A DNA stretch of 64,000 bases from the NCBI RefSeq assembly GCF_023151555.2, contig NZ_CP100425.1, positions 434,001-498,000 of the forward strand. Direction: 5' to 3'. The stretch's first letter is position 1; each line of letters starts with the position of its first letter. Shown here in pieces: positions 21,921 to 32,173 of the stretch. The stretch comes from Photobacterium sp. CCB-ST2H9. Its GTDB lineage: Bacteria; Pseudomonadota; Gammaproteobacteria; Enterobacterales; Vibrionaceae. The position numbers and the translations under genes are program-made. The notes beneath the pieces were generated by a model. That model had not been told where the DNA came from and made no database searches. It saw only the letters and a program-made list of their open reading frames with translations.

Positions 21921-22979
21921 ATGAAACTAAACGTAATTGGCTTATCAATGGCTGCCCTGACACTTTCTTCTGCAGCTTTTGCAGATCCACTGGTGATTGC
22001 ACACCGCGGTGCTTCAGGTTACCTGCCGGAACATACGCTGGAAGCGAAAGCGATGGCTTATGCCATGAAGCCTGACTACATCGAGCAGGATGTGGTCATG
22101 ACAAAAGATGACCAGCTGGTGGTCCTGCACGATCATTTTCTGGATCGTGTGACTGATGTTGCGGAGCAATATCCGGATCGTGCCCGTGCTGACGGTCGTT
22201 ATTACGCGATTGACTTCACGCTGGCTGAAATTAAAGGTCTGAAGCTGACCGAAGGTTTCAATATCGATAAAGATGGCAAGAAAGTAGCGGGTTTCCCACA
22301 GCGTTTCCCACTGTGGAAATCGTCTTTCACTGTCCCGACGCTGCAAGAAGAAATCGAGCTGATCCAGGGGCTGAACAAATCGCTGGGTTACAACATCGGT
22401 ATTTATCCGGAAATCAAAGCGCCTTGGTTCCACCGTCATGAAGGGAAGGATATTTCGAAAGCCGTCCTGAAAGTACTGAAAGAATATGGTTACGACAGCA
22501 AAGATGACAAAGCTTTCGTTCAATGTTTTGACCCAATCGAGCTGAAGCGTATCAATGATGAGCTGATGCCAGCGATGAAGATGGATCTGAACCTGGTTCA
22601 GCTGATGGCCTACACCGACTGGAATGAAACCATGGTGTACAAAGGCGATAAAGCTACACCATACAACTACGACTGGATGTATGAAAAAGGCGGCATGAAA
22701 AAAGTGGCTCAGTATGCTGACGGCATCGGTCCATGGAAGCCAATGCTGGTGGATGACAAGTCAACCAAAGACAACCTGATCATCCTGCCGCTAATGAAAG
22801 ATGCGAAATCTGCCGGTCTGGTAGTTCACCCGTATACTTTCCGTGCAGACGAAGGCCGCATTGCGCCTTACGCTGACAGCTTTGATGACATGCTGGACGT
22901 GTTCTACAACAAAGTGAAAGTGGACGGTGTGTTTACCGACTTCCCGGACAAAGCGGTGTCTTTCCTGCATCGCGGTTAA
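21921..22979 (+). CDS. glpQ: Periplasmic glycerophosphodiester phosphodiesterase GlpQ
   Basis: Hydrolyses glycerophosphodiesters to sn-glycerol-3-phosphate and an alcohol in the periplasm. Signal peptide MKLNVIGLSMAALTLSSAAFA is followed by the GDPD core with VIAHRGASGYLPEHT, the metal-binding EQDVVM and HDHFLDRVTDVA. It has 352 aa. Start choice: ATG 21921 has TATGGAT about 7 bp upstream and matches E. coli GlpQ; ATG 21909 would add four residues. It works with GlpT just upstream. Confidence 0.94.
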   Translation: MKLNVIGLSMAALTLSSAAFADPLVIAHRGASGYLPEHTLEAKAMAYAMKPDYIEQDVVMTKDDQLVVLHDHFLDRVTDVAEQYPDRARADGRYYAIDFTLAEIKGLKLTEGFNIDKDGKKVAGFPQRFPLWKSSFTVPTLQEEIELIQGLNKSLGYNIGIYPEIKAPWFHRHEGKDISKAVLKVLKEYGYDSKDDKAFVQCFDPIELKRINDELMPAMKMDLNLVQLMAYTDWNETMVYKGDKATPYNYDWMYEKGGMKKVAQYADGIGPWKPMLVDDKSTKDNLIILPLMKDAKSAGLVVHPYTFRADEGRIAPYADSFDDMLDVFYNKVKVDGVFTDFPDKAVSFLHRG

Positions 22980-23005
22980 TCACAACGATAAGTAAGACCG
23001 ATTCA

Positions 23006-23032
23006 AAAAGGGAGCGCATGGCGCTCCCTTTT
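23006..23032. terminator. Bidirectional terminator between glpQ and nadC
   Basis: AAAGGGAGCGC (23007-23017), ATG loop, GCGCTCCCTTT (23021-23031), with a T-run on the plus side and a complementary A-run before the stem. It suits both convergent genes. Confidence 0.85.
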
Positions 23033-23085
23033 ATTGTTTTTTGTTTTCTGCGTATCAATGAGCAAGTAATACTGAGTTGAAATGC

Positions 23086-24027
<942 letters not shown>

Positions 24028-24133
24028 TCATACTGTGAGATGTTGGCAAGGGGAAGGCATTCTCGGGTTGAGTGGGAGGGGGAACAGGTTTTATGCTTGG
24101 CATCTGAATTACAGAGACATCACAGGTAACCTT

Positions 24134-24688
24134 ATGGCATTTACCATCAATCAAGACCACTGGCTGGAGCAGGTGCGGCAGGTGCCTTCTTCGCATTGCG
24201 ATATACGGGAAGATGAGCAGGATATCTCGTTACTGGTGATCCACAACATCAGCCTGCCGCCGGGCCAGTTTGGCGGGCCGTATATCGAGCAGTTGTTTAC
24301 CGGTACCCTGGATCCGGCCGGGCATCCGTATTTTGCGGAAATTCATCAGCTGCGGGTTTCAGCCCATTGTTTGATCCGCCGTGATGGGGAAGTGGTGCAG
24401 TTTGTGCCTTTCAATGCCAGAGCCTGGCATGCCGGCATGTCTGAGTTTGGCGGCCGGGAGAAGTGTAATGATTTCTCGATCGGGATTGAACTGGAAGGAA
24501 CGGACACGCTTCCTTACACCCCGGAGCAATATGACGCCCTGAAGGCACTGACGCAGACTTTAATGCAGATGTATCCGGCGATTACCCGTTCTCGTATTAC
24601 CGGTCATGAGTTTATCGCACCCGGCCGGAAAACTGATCCGGGCCTGGCCTTCGACTGGAGACGGTATAAAACTGCGCTGAAAGTTTAA
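24134..24688 (+). CDS. ampD: 1,6-anhydro-N-acetylmuramyl-L-alanine amidase AmpD
   Basis: Cytoplasmic zinc amidase of peptidoglycan recycling; it removes the peptide from 1,6-anhydroMurNAc and in many species indirectly controls AmpC induction. Zinc and active-site regions are VIHNISLPPGQFGG, WHAGMSEFGGREKCND and GHEFIAPGRKTDPG. It has 184 aa. Start choice: ATG 24134 gives MAFTINQDHW and family length; the frame to 24035 overlaps the nadC promoter side and adds 33 odd residues. Confidence 0.94.
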   Translation: MAFTINQDHWLEQVRQVPSSHCDIREDEQDISLLVIHNISLPPGQFGGPYIEQLFTGTLDPAGHPYFAEIHQLRVSAHCLIRRDGEVVQFVPFNARAWHAGMSEFGGREKCNDFSIGIELEGTDTLPYTPEQYDALKALTQTLMQMYPAITRSRITGHEFIAPGRKTDPGLAFDWRRYKTALKV

Positions 24689-24749
24689 AAAATTTTGGGG
24701 GTATTTTACAAAAAGTGACATATTTCCCATTGTGACAAAAATGTTAAAT

Positions 24750-24766
24750 AATTGGTCTGACCATTA
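24750..24766 (+). promoter_or_regulatory. PdhR operator, upstream copy
   Basis: AATTGGTCTGACCATTA matches the established PdhR consensus AATTGGTnnnACCAATT at all but two of its 14 defined positions. It lies 188 bp upstream of the second copy. Confidence 0.7.
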
Positions 24767-24937
24767 ACCTTTTCCGTGAATCTTGTTCGCAACACACGGA
24801 AAACTAGTCTAAAGTTGCCATAATTTTTGGCTTTCCGTCTGCTGAAAGGGAATATTTGCTTCCATTTCGGCCATGACCTGAATCAAGTTGTCGGTAGACA
24901 TCCTCAATTATTTCTGTAAAATTTCTGTATATAGTTA

Positions 24938-24954
24938 AATTGGTATGACCAATT
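24938..24954 (+). promoter_or_regulatory. PdhR operator, perfect copy
   Basis: AATTGGTATGACCAATT is a perfect match to the PdhR consensus. It lies 58 bp upstream of the pdhR ATG and abuts the candidate -10, consistent with autorepression relieved by pyruvate. Confidence 0.88.
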
Positions 24955-25011
24955 AACCGGTCGCAGGGTCGAGTTGTAAGATAAAAAATTACAAGAAGCA
25001 GAACGATATAA

Positions 25012-25785
25012 ATGACTTATAAGCGTATCCGCCAAGCGAAGCTCTCAGACGTCATTGAGCAAGAACTTGAGCGACTGATTCTGGAGGGGATCTGGTCCCC
25101 CGGACACCAACTGCCGCCTGAACGTGAGTTAGCGCGGCAGTTTGACGTTTCACGTCCGTCAGTCCGCGAAGCGATTCAACGCTTAGAAGTCAAACATCTG
25201 CTGATCCGTCGTCAGGGCGGCGGTACCTTTGTCTCTGATCAGTTATGGCAAAGCTTTTCTGACCCGCTGCTGGACTTGCTGGCAGCCCACCCTGAAACAC
25301 AACTCGATTTACTGGAATCACGCCATGCCCTGGAAGGGCTGGCCGCTTACTATGCTGCCCTGCGCGGAAATGAAGATGATTTTGACCGTATCCGTGACTG
25401 TCACAGCCGGATACAGGAAGCCCAGCAACAAGGGGATCTGAAGTCTGAAGCTGCCGCTGTGATGCAGTACCTGATTGCGGTGACCGAATCCGCACACAAT
25501 CTGGTTTTGCTGCATATTATCCGCAGTCTCGCCCCATTGCTGGAGCAAAACGTATACCAAAACTTTGAACTCCTGAACCGTCGCCCTGAGGTGGTGGAGA
25601 AGGTGAGCAAGCACCGAGCCGACATTGTGCATGCGATCGTTTCCGGTCAGCCGGAAATGGCGCGAGAAGCATCGCATGCACATTTGGCTTATATCGAGGA
25701 AACATTGTTGGATTTAACTCTGGAAGACAGCAGACGTGAACGCTCTCTTCGCAGGATTCAACAACGCAAGGACGGGCTGGATTAA
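25012..25785 (+). CDS. pdhR: Pyruvate-responsive repressor PdhR
   Basis: GntR/FadR-family regulator that represses the pdhR-aceEF-lpd operon and is released by pyruvate. The N-terminal winged helix includes [21 protein letters not shown] and [12 protein letters not shown]; the C-terminal FadR-type helical sensor domain spans about residues 90-240. It has 257 aa. Its own operators are just upstream and aceE is 104 bp downstream, as in E. coli. Confidence 0.95.
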   Translation: MTYKRIRQAKLSDVIEQELERLILEGIWSPGHQLPPERELARQFDVSRPSVREAIQRLEVKHLLIRRQGGGTFVSDQLWQSFSDPLLDLLAAHPETQLDLLESRHALEGLAAYYAALRGNEDDFDRIRDCHSRIQEAQQQGDLKSEAAAVMQYLIAVTESAHNLVLLHIIRSLAPLLEQNVYQNFELLNRRPEVVEKVSKHRADIVHAIVSGQPEMAREASHAHLAYIEETLLDLTLEDSRRERSLRRIQQRKDGLD

Positions 25786-25889
25786 TACCTCCCTCATATA
25801 AGCCGAGGTCGGTATCAAACAGTCGCGACATTGTTAGGGGCAAACCCAAGACCCTAGTTTTGTAGAATATCAACGAAAGGATAGATCGC

Positions 25890-28553
25890 ATGTCTGAAGT
25901 CATGAAGAATGACGTGGACGCACTGGAGACCCAAGAGTGGCTAGCAGCCCTGGAGTCCGTCGTTCGTGAAGAAGGTGTAGAGCGCGCACAGTACCTGCTG
26001 GAGCAAGTGCTGGAAAAAGCTCGTCTGGATGGTGTCGACATGCCGACTGGCATCACCACCAACTACATCAATACCATTCCTTCGGCGCAAGAGCCGGCTT
26101 ATCCGGGTGATACCACACTGGAACGCCGTATTCGTGCAATTATCCGTTGGAACGCCGTGATGATCGTACTGCGTGCTTCTAAGAAAGATCTGGAGCTGGG
26201 TGGCCACATGGCTTCTTTCCAGTCTTCTGCTGCTTTCTACGAAGTGTGCTTTAACCACTTCTTCCGCGCATCGAACGAGACCGATGGTGGCGACCTGGTT
26301 TACTATCAAGGTCACATCTCTCCGGGTATCTACTCCCGTGCATTCGTTGAAGGTCGTCTGACTGAAGACCAGCTGGACAACTTCCGTCAGGAAGTGGACG
26401 GCAAAGGTCTGTCTTCTTATCCGCACCCGAAACTGATGCCTGAATTCTGGCAGTTCCCGACTGTATCTATGGGTCTGGGTCCAATCGCTTCTATCTATCA
26501 GGCACGTTTCCTGAAGTATCTGAACGGCCGTGGTCTGAAAGATACCTCTGCTCAGCGCGTTTACGCCTTCCTGGGCGACGGTGAGATGGATGAGCCGGAA
26601 TCACGTGGTGCCATTTCTTTCGCTGCGCGTGAGAAACTGGACAACCTGTGCTTCCTGATCAACTGTAACCTGCAGCGTCTGGACGGCCCGGTTATGGGTA
26701 ACGGCAAGATCATCCAGGAACTGGAAGGCCTGTTCAAGGGTGCTGGCTGGAACGTTGTGAAAGTGATCTGGGGTAACAACTGGGATTCTCTGCTGGCAAA
26801 AGATACCTCGGGTAAACTGCTGCAGCTGATGAACGAAACCATCGACGGTGACTACCAGACTTTCAAAGCGAAAGATGGTGCCTACGTTCGTGAGCATTTC
26901 TTCGGTAAATACCCAGAGACTGCAGCCCTGGTTGCTGACATGACTGACGACGAAGTGTTTGCACTGAAGCGTGGTGGTCACGAGTCTTCTAAACTGTACG
27001 CTGCGTTCAAGAACGCACAAGACACCAAAGGCAAGCCAACTGTGATCCTGGCCAAGACCGTCAAAGGTTATGGTATGGGTGAAGCTGCCGAAGGTAAGAA
27101 CATTGCGCACCAGGTGAAGAAAATGGACATGACACATGTTCTGCACCTGCGTGACCGCCTGGGTCTGCAAGACCTGGTTTCTGACGAAGCCGTGAAGGGC
27201 CTGCCTTACCTGAAACTGGAAGAAGGTTCGAAAGAATTCGAATACCTGCACGCCCGTCGTCAGGCGCTGCACGGCTACACGCCGAAGCGTCTGCCAAACT
27301 TCACTGGCGAATTCGTATCTCCTGAGCTGGAAGAGTTCAAACCACTGCTGGAAGAGCAGAAGCGTGATATCTCAACCACGATGGGCTTCGTACGTGCGCT
27401 GAACGTGCTGCTGAAGAATAAGAACATTGGTAAGAACATCGTTCCTATCATTGCTGACGAAGCACGTACTTTCGGTATGGAAGGTCTGTTCCGTCAAATC
27501 GGTATCTACAACCCGCACGGCCAGAACTATACGCCGCAAGACCGTGACATCGTGTCTTACTACAAAGAAGACACTGCGGGTCAGGTTCTGCAGGAAGGGA
27601 TTAACGAGCTGGGTGCGATGTCTTCGTGGGTTGCTGCTGCGACGTCTTACAGCACCAACGACCTGCCAATGATTCCGTTCTACATCTACTACTCAATGTT
27701 CGGCTTCCAGCGTGTTGGCGACATGGCGTGGATGGCGGGTGACCAACAGGCACGCGGCTTCCTGCTGGGTGCAACTGCGGGTCGTACAACGCTGAACGGT
27801 GAAGGTCTGCAGCACGAAGATGGTCACAGCCACATCATGGCAAACACCATCCCGAACTGTATTTCTTACGATCCGACTTTCGCATACGAAGTTGCAGTCA
27901 TCATGCAAGACGGTATCCGTCGCATGTACGGCGAGCAGGAGAACGTGTTCTACTACCTGACGCTGATGAACGAAAACTATGCGATGCCAGCAATGCCGGA
28001 AGGTGCTGAAGAAGGTATCCGTAAGGGAATCTACAAGCTGGAATCTTACGCGGGCGATAAATCAAAAGTTCAGCTGATGAGCTCCGGCACCATCATGAAC
28101 GAAGTGCGTAAAGCGGCTCAAATCCTGAGCGACGATTACGGCATCGCATCTGACGTCTACTCTGTAACCTCATTTAACGAACTGGCCCGTGACGGTCAGG
28201 ACGCAGAGCGTTACAACATGCTGCACCCAGAAGCTGAGCAGAAAGTATCTTACATCGCTGAAGTGATGGGTACTGAGCCTGCGATTGCAGCAACTGACTA
28301 CATGAAGAACTACGCGGATCAGGTTCGTGCTTTCATCCCAGCTGAATCTTACAAGGTTCTGGGTACTGATGGCTTTGGCCGTTCTGACAGTCGTGAAAAC
28401 CTGCGCCGTCACTTCGAAGTGAACGCTGGTTACGTGGTTGTTGCGGCTCTGACCGAGCTGGCGAAGCGTGGTGATGTTGAGAAATCTGCAGTTGCTGAAG
28501 CAATCAAGAAATTCGACATCGACGCTGACAAGATCAACCCGCTATTCGCGTAA
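25890..28553 (+). CDS. aceE: Pyruvate dehydrogenase E1 component AceE
   Basis: Homodimeric thiamine-diphosphate-dependent decarboxylase of the pyruvate dehydrogenase complex; it transfers the acetyl group to lipoyl-E2. It has 887 aa. The ThDP motif begins GDGEMDEPES near residue 230 and ends at INCNLQRLDGP. GLLRQIGIY-like and MAWMAGDQQARGF regions are also typical of this class. AGGATAG precedes ATG 25890. It starts the aceE-aceF pair, 13 bp apart. Confidence 0.97.
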   Translation: MSEVMKNDVDALETQEWLAALESVVREEGVERAQYLLEQVLEKARLDGVDMPTGITTNYINTIPSAQEPAYPGDTTLERRIRAIIRWNAVMIVLRASKKDLELGGHMASFQSSAAFYEVCFNHFFRASNETDGGDLVYYQGHISPGIYSRAFVEGRLTEDQLDNFRQEVDGKGLSSYPHPKLMPEFWQFPTVSMGLGPIASIYQARFLKYLNGRGLKDTSAQRVYAFLGDGEMDEPESRGAISFAAREKLDNLCFLINCNLQRLDGPVMGNGKIIQELEGLFKGAGWNVVKVIWGNNWDSLLAKDTSGKLLQLMNETIDGDYQTFKAKDGAYVREHFFGKYPETAALVADMTDDEVFALKRGGHESSKLYAAFKNAQDTKGKPTVILAKTVKGYGMGEAAEGKNIAHQVKKMDMTHVLHLRDRLGLQDLVSDEAVKGLPYLKLEEGSKEFEYLHARRQALHGYTPKRLPNFTGEFVSPELEEFKPLLEEQKRDISTTMGFVRALNVLLKNKNIGKNIVPIIADEARTFGMEGLFRQIGIYNPHGQNYTPQDRDIVSYYKEDTAGQVLQEGINELGAMSSWVAAATSYSTNDLPMIPFYIYYSMFGFQRVGDMAWMAGDQQARGFLLGATAGRTTLNGEGLQHEDGHSHIMANTIPNCISYDPTFAYEVAVIMQDGIRRMYGEQENVFYYLTLMNENYAMPAMPEGAEEGIRKGIYKLESYAGDKSKVQLMSSGTIMNEVRKAAQILSDDYGIASDVYSVTSFNELARDGQDAERYNMLHPEAEQKVSYIAEVMGTEPAIAATDYMKNYADQVRAFIPAESYKVLGTDGFGRSDSRENLRRHFEVNAGYVVVAALTELAKRGDVEKSAVAEAIKKFDIDADKINPLFA

Positions 28554-28566
28554 GAGGCAATAAATA

Positions 28567-30435
28567 ATGGCAATCGAAATTAATGTACCTGACATCGGTG
28601 CTGATGAGGTTGAAGTAACTGAGATCCTGGTCAGCGTTGGTGACAAGGTCGAAGAAGAACAGTCGCTGATCACCGTAGAAGGTGACAAAGCTTCTATGGA
28701 AGTACCGGCTTCTCAGGCGGGCATCGTGAAAGAAATCAAAGTAGCGGAAGGCGACAAAGTGTCGACCGGTTCTTTGATTATGATTTTTGAAGCGGAAGGT
28801 GCAGCAGCGGCTGCGCCTGCAGCTGAAGCGGCGCCAGCACCTGCAGCGGCTCCGGCAGCAGCAGAACTGAAAGAAGTTCATGTGCCGGATATCGGCGGTG
28901 ACGAAGTTGAAGTGACTGAAATCATGGTTGCTGTCGGCGACAGCATCGCAGAAGAGCAGTCACTGATCACTGTGGAAGGCGACAAGGCTTCGATGGAAGT
29001 ACCAGCACCATTCGCTGGCGTTCTGAAAGAAATCAAAGTTGCTGCGGGTGACAAAGTGTCTACCGGCTCTCTGATCATGGTCTTCGAAGTGGCAGGTTCA
29101 GGTGCTCCGGCAGCGGCTCCTGCAGCAGTTGAAGCGCCAGCAGCAGCACCTGCGGCAGCGGCTGACAAAGAAGTGAACGTACCGGATATCGGTGGCGACG
29201 AAGTTGAAGTCACTGAAATCATGGTTGCAGTTGGCGACATGGTGACAGAAGAGCAATCTCTGATCACTGTGGAAGGCGACAAAGCTTCGATGGAAGTGCC
29301 TGCACCATTCGCAGGTAAAGTAAAAGAAATCAAGATCGCGACGGGTGACAAAGTGTCTACCGGTTCTCTGATCATGGTCTTCGAAGTAGCAGGTGCAGCA
29401 CCGGCTGCGGCACCTCAGGCAGCGGCTCCGGCGGCAGCCCCAGCAGCAGCTCCGGCAGCAAAAGCTGAAGCCCCTGCAGCGACCGGCGATTTCGTTGAAA
29501 ACAACGAATACGCACACGCGTCTCCGGTTGTTCGTCGTCTGGCACGCGAGTTTGGCGTGAACCTGGCGAAAGTGAAAGGCACTGGCCGTAAGAACCGCGT
29601 TCTGAAAGAAGACGTTCAGAACTATGTGAAAGAAGCGCTGAAGCGTCTGGAGTCTGGTGCTGCGGCATCTGGCAAAGGCGACGGTGCGGCTCTGGGTCTG
29701 CTGCCTTGGCCGAAAGTTGATTTCAGCAAGTTCGGTGAAACCGAAGTGAAGCCTCTGTCTCGCATTAAGAAGATCTCTGGCGCGAACCTGCATCGTAACT
29801 GGGTGATGATTCCGCACGTGACTCAGTGGGATGATGCTGATATCACTGCACTGGAAGCATTCCGTAAAGAGCAGAACGCGATCGAAGCGAAGAAAGATTC
29901 AGGCATGAAGATCACCCCGCTGGTGTTCATCATGAAAGCAGTTGCGAAGACGCTGGAAGCCTTCCCTGCGTTCAACTCTTCTCTGTCTGAAGATGGTGAG
30001 AGCCTGATCCTGAAGAAATACGTCAACATCGGTATCGCGGTTGACACGCCAAACGGTCTGGTTGTACCTGTGTTCAAAGATGTGAACAAGAAAGGTATCT
30101 ACGAGCTGTCTGAAGAACTGATGGTTATTTCTAAGAAAGCGCGTGCCGGTAAACTGACTGCATCTGACATGCAGGGCGGCTGCTTCACCATCTCAAGCCT
30201 GGGTGGCCTGGGTGGTACTGCATTCACACCAATCGTGAATGCACCGGAAGTGGGCATCCTGGGCGTGTCTAAGTCTGAGATGAAACCAGTATGGAACGGC
30301 AAGGACTTTGAACCTCGCCTGATGCTGCCATTGTCACTGTCTTACGATCACCGTGTGATCGACGGTGCCGAAGGTGCACGCTTCATTACTTACCTGAACG
30401 GCATGCTGTCTGACATTCGTCGACTGGTGCTGTAA
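28567..30435 (+). CDS. aceF: Dihydrolipoamide acetyltransferase AceF (three lipoyl domains)
   Basis: E2 core of the pyruvate dehydrogenase complex. Three tandem lipoyl domains each contain the lipoylation motif [10 protein letters not shown] (lysines near residues 41, 143 and 242), separated by Ala/Pro-rich flexible linkers. The E1/E3-binding domain ([16 protein letters not shown]) is near residue 320, followed by the catalytic domain ending in [13 protein letters not shown] (His about 595). It has 622 aa, close to the E. coli enzyme. The second and third lipoyl units are nearly identical in DNA, 297 bp apart. Confidence 0.97.
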   Translation: MAIEINVPDIGADEVEVTEILVSVGDKVEEEQSLITVEGDKASMEVPASQAGIVKEIKVAEGDKVSTGSLIMIFEAEGAAAAAPAAEAAPAPAAAPAAAELKEVHVPDIGGDEVEVTEIMVAVGDSIAEEQSLITVEGDKASMEVPAPFAGVLKEIKVAAGDKVSTGSLIMVFEVAGSGAPAAAPAAVEAPAAAPAAAADKEVNVPDIGGDEVEVTEIMVAVGDMVTEEQSLITVEGDKASMEVPAPFAGKVKEIKIATGDKVSTGSLIMVFEVAGAAPAAAPQAAAPAAAPAAAPAAKAEAPAATGDFVENNEYAHASPVVRRLAREFGVNLAKVKGTGRKNRVLKEDVQNYVKEALKRLESGAAASGKGDGAALGLLPWPKVDFSKFGETEVKPLSRIKKISGANLHRNWVMIPHVTQWDDADITALEAFRKEQNAIEAKKDSGMKITPLVFIMKAVAKTLEAFPAFNSSLSEDGESLILKKYVNIGIAVDTPNGLVVPVFKDVNKKGIYELSEELMVISKKARAGKLTASDMQGGCFTISSLGGLGGTAFTPIVNAPEVGILGVSKSEMKPVWNGKDFEPRLMLPLSLSYDHRVIDGAEGARFITYLNGMLSDIRRLVL

Positions 30436-30450
30436 TAGGTGTGACCCGAG

Positions 30451-30479
30451 ATTCCTTGCCCGATAAACGGGCAAGGAAT
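30451..30479 (+). terminator. Strong hairpin in the aceF-lpd gap
   Basis: ATTCCTTGCCCG (30451-30462) pairs perfectly with CGGGCAAGGAAT (30468-30479) around ATAAA. The following TGTTGCC is not a T-run, so it may only partly terminate, or may protect or process the aceEF message. Confidence 0.55.
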
Positions 30480-30541
30480 TGTTGCCTGGCTCACAGGGAA
30501 TGCCATTTTCCTTTTCAGGTTGATAACAGGTCTGTAAACTG

Positions 30542-30569
30542 TTGCGCGGTCTGAAAATAAAAATATAAC
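30542..30569 (+). promoter_or_regulatory. Candidate lpd promoter
   Basis: TTGCGC (30542-30547), 16-bp spacer, TATAAC (30564-30569), 53 bp upstream of the lpd ATG. A separate lpd promoter is known in E. coli; here it is a pattern match only. Confidence 0.5.
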
Positions 30570-30622
30570 GCATTCTGCCTTACAGCCAGTTTAGGGATAG
30601 ATGACTTACAACGAGGTCAATA

Positions 30623-32047
30623 ATGAGTAAAGAAATTAAAGCCCAGGTCGTAGTTCTAGGCTCAGGTCCTGCCGGTTACTCTGCCGCTTTCCGTTGCGCA
30701 GACTTAGGTCTGGAAACGGTTCTGATTGAAAAATACAGCACTCTGGGTGGCGTGTGTCTGAACGTGGGTTGTATCCCATCGAAAGCACTGCTGCACGTGG
30801 CGAAAGTCATCGAAGAAGCGAAAGCCATGGCCGAGCACGGCGTGGTCTTCGGTGAGCCGCAAACCGATATCAACAAGATCCGCATCTGGAAAGAAAAAGT
30901 CATCAACCAGCTGACTGGCGGTCTGGGTGGTATGGCGAAAATGCGTAAAGTAACGGTTGTGAACGGTTACGGTAAATTTACCGGCCCGAACACCATCGTT
31001 GTTGAAGGCGAAGAAACCACCACAGTGAACTTCGATAACGCGATTATCGCTGCGGGTTCTCGTCCGATCGAACTGCCATTTATCCCGCATGAAGACCCAC
31101 GTATCTGGGATTCTACTGATGCGCTGGAACTGAAAGAAGTTCCTGAAAAACTGCTGGTGATGGGCGGCGGTATCATCGGTCTGGAAATGGGTACCGTGTA
31201 TGACGCACTGGGCTCTCAGATCGATGTGGTTGAAATGTTTGACCAGGTGATCCCTGCGGCAGACAAAGACATCATCAAAGTCTTCACCAAGCGTATCAGC
31301 AAGAAGTTCAACCTGATGCTGGAAACCAAAGTGACTGCGGTTGAAGCGAAGGAAGACGGTATCTACGTATCAATGGAAGGCAAGAAAGCACCTGCTGAGC
31401 CTGTTCGTTATGATGCGGTTCTGGTTGCGATCGGCCGTACACCAAACGGTAAGCTGATCGACGCTGAGAAAGCTGGCGTTGCCGTTGATGAGCGTGGCTT
31501 CATCAACACTGACAAGCAAATGCGTACCAACGTCCCACACATCTTCGCGATTGGTGACGTTGTGGGTCAGCCAATGCTGGCGCACAAAGGTGTTCACGAA
31601 GGTCACGTGGCTGCAGAAGTCATTGCCGGTAAGAAACACTACTTCGATCCGAAAGTGATTCCTTCAATTGCTTACACTGAGCCAGAAGTGGCTTGGGTTG
31701 GTAAGACTGAGAAAGAAGCGAAAGCAGAAGGCATCAACTACGAAGTTGCAACCTTCCCATGGGCAGCCTCTGGCCGTGCGATTGCTTCTGACTGTGCCGA
31801 CGGTATGACGAAGATGATCTTCGACAAAGACACCAACCGCGTGATCGGTGGTGCAATTGTGGGTACCAACGGTGGTGAGCTGCTGGGCGAAATCGGTCTG
31901 GCGATCGAGATGGGCTGTGATGCTGAAGATATCGCGCTGACCATCCACGCGCACCCGACGCTGCATGAGTCTGTGGGTCTGGCTGCTGAAGTGTTCGAAG
32001 GTTCGATCACTGACCTGCCAAACGCAAAAGCGAAGAAGAAAAAGTAA
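30623..32047 (+). CDS. lpd: Dihydrolipoyl dehydrogenase
   Basis: FAD flavoenzyme (E3) that reoxidises the lipoyl groups of the pyruvate and 2-oxoglutarate dehydrogenase complexes and the glycine cleavage system. It has 474 aa. The N-terminal FAD fold GSGPAGYSAAFRCADLG is followed by the redox disulfide GGVCLNVGCIPSKAL (Cys about 45 and 50), the NAD fold GGGIIGLEMG and the C-terminal active-site HAHPTLHES. It is separated from aceF by 187 bp with a hairpin and its own promoter candidate. Confidence 0.97.
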   Translation: MSKEIKAQVVVLGSGPAGYSAAFRCADLGLETVLIEKYSTLGGVCLNVGCIPSKALLHVAKVIEEAKAMAEHGVVFGEPQTDINKIRIWKEKVINQLTGGLGGMAKMRKVTVVNGYGKFTGPNTIVVEGEETTTVNFDNAIIAAGSRPIELPFIPHEDPRIWDSTDALELKEVPEKLLVMGGGIIGLEMGTVYDALGSQIDVVEMFDQVIPAADKDIIKVFTKRISKKFNLMLETKVTAVEAKEDGIYVSMEGKKAPAEPVRYDAVLVAIGRTPNGKLIDAEKAGVAVDERGFINTDKQMRTNVPHIFAIGDVVGQPMLAHKGVHEGHVAAEVIAGKKHYFDPKVIPSIAYTEPEVAWVGKTEKEAKAEGINYEVATFPWAASGRAIASDCADGMTKMIFDKDTNRVIGGAIVGTNGGELLGEIGLAIEMGCDAEDIALTIHAHPTLHESVGLAAEVFEGSITDLPNAKAKKKK

Positions 32048-32071
32048 GTCATTACCTTTTCTGAAAGCATG

Positions 32072-32099
32072 AAAAAAGCGCCTTGATAGGCGCTTTTTT
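32072..32099. terminator. Bidirectional terminator between lpd and the chemoreceptor gene
   Basis: AAAAAAGCGCC, TTGATA loop, GGCGCTTTTTT, with T-runs readable on both strands; it suits both convergent genes. Confidence 0.88.
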
Positions 32100-32173
32100 G
32101 TTTTCTGTGACCTGCCCACAACATGGTGTCTGTCCGGTCTGATTTCCCCGCCATCGCGGCGGGGCTGCCTTGA

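Larger units (their letters stand above)
24689..25011 (+). other. ampD-pdhR intergenic region (323 bp)
   Basis: AT-rich control region of the pyruvate dehydrogenase locus with two PdhR-type operators (separate entries). A possible -10, TATAGT at 24930-24935, lies directly before the second operator. No convincing terminator for ampD was found. Confidence 0.6.
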
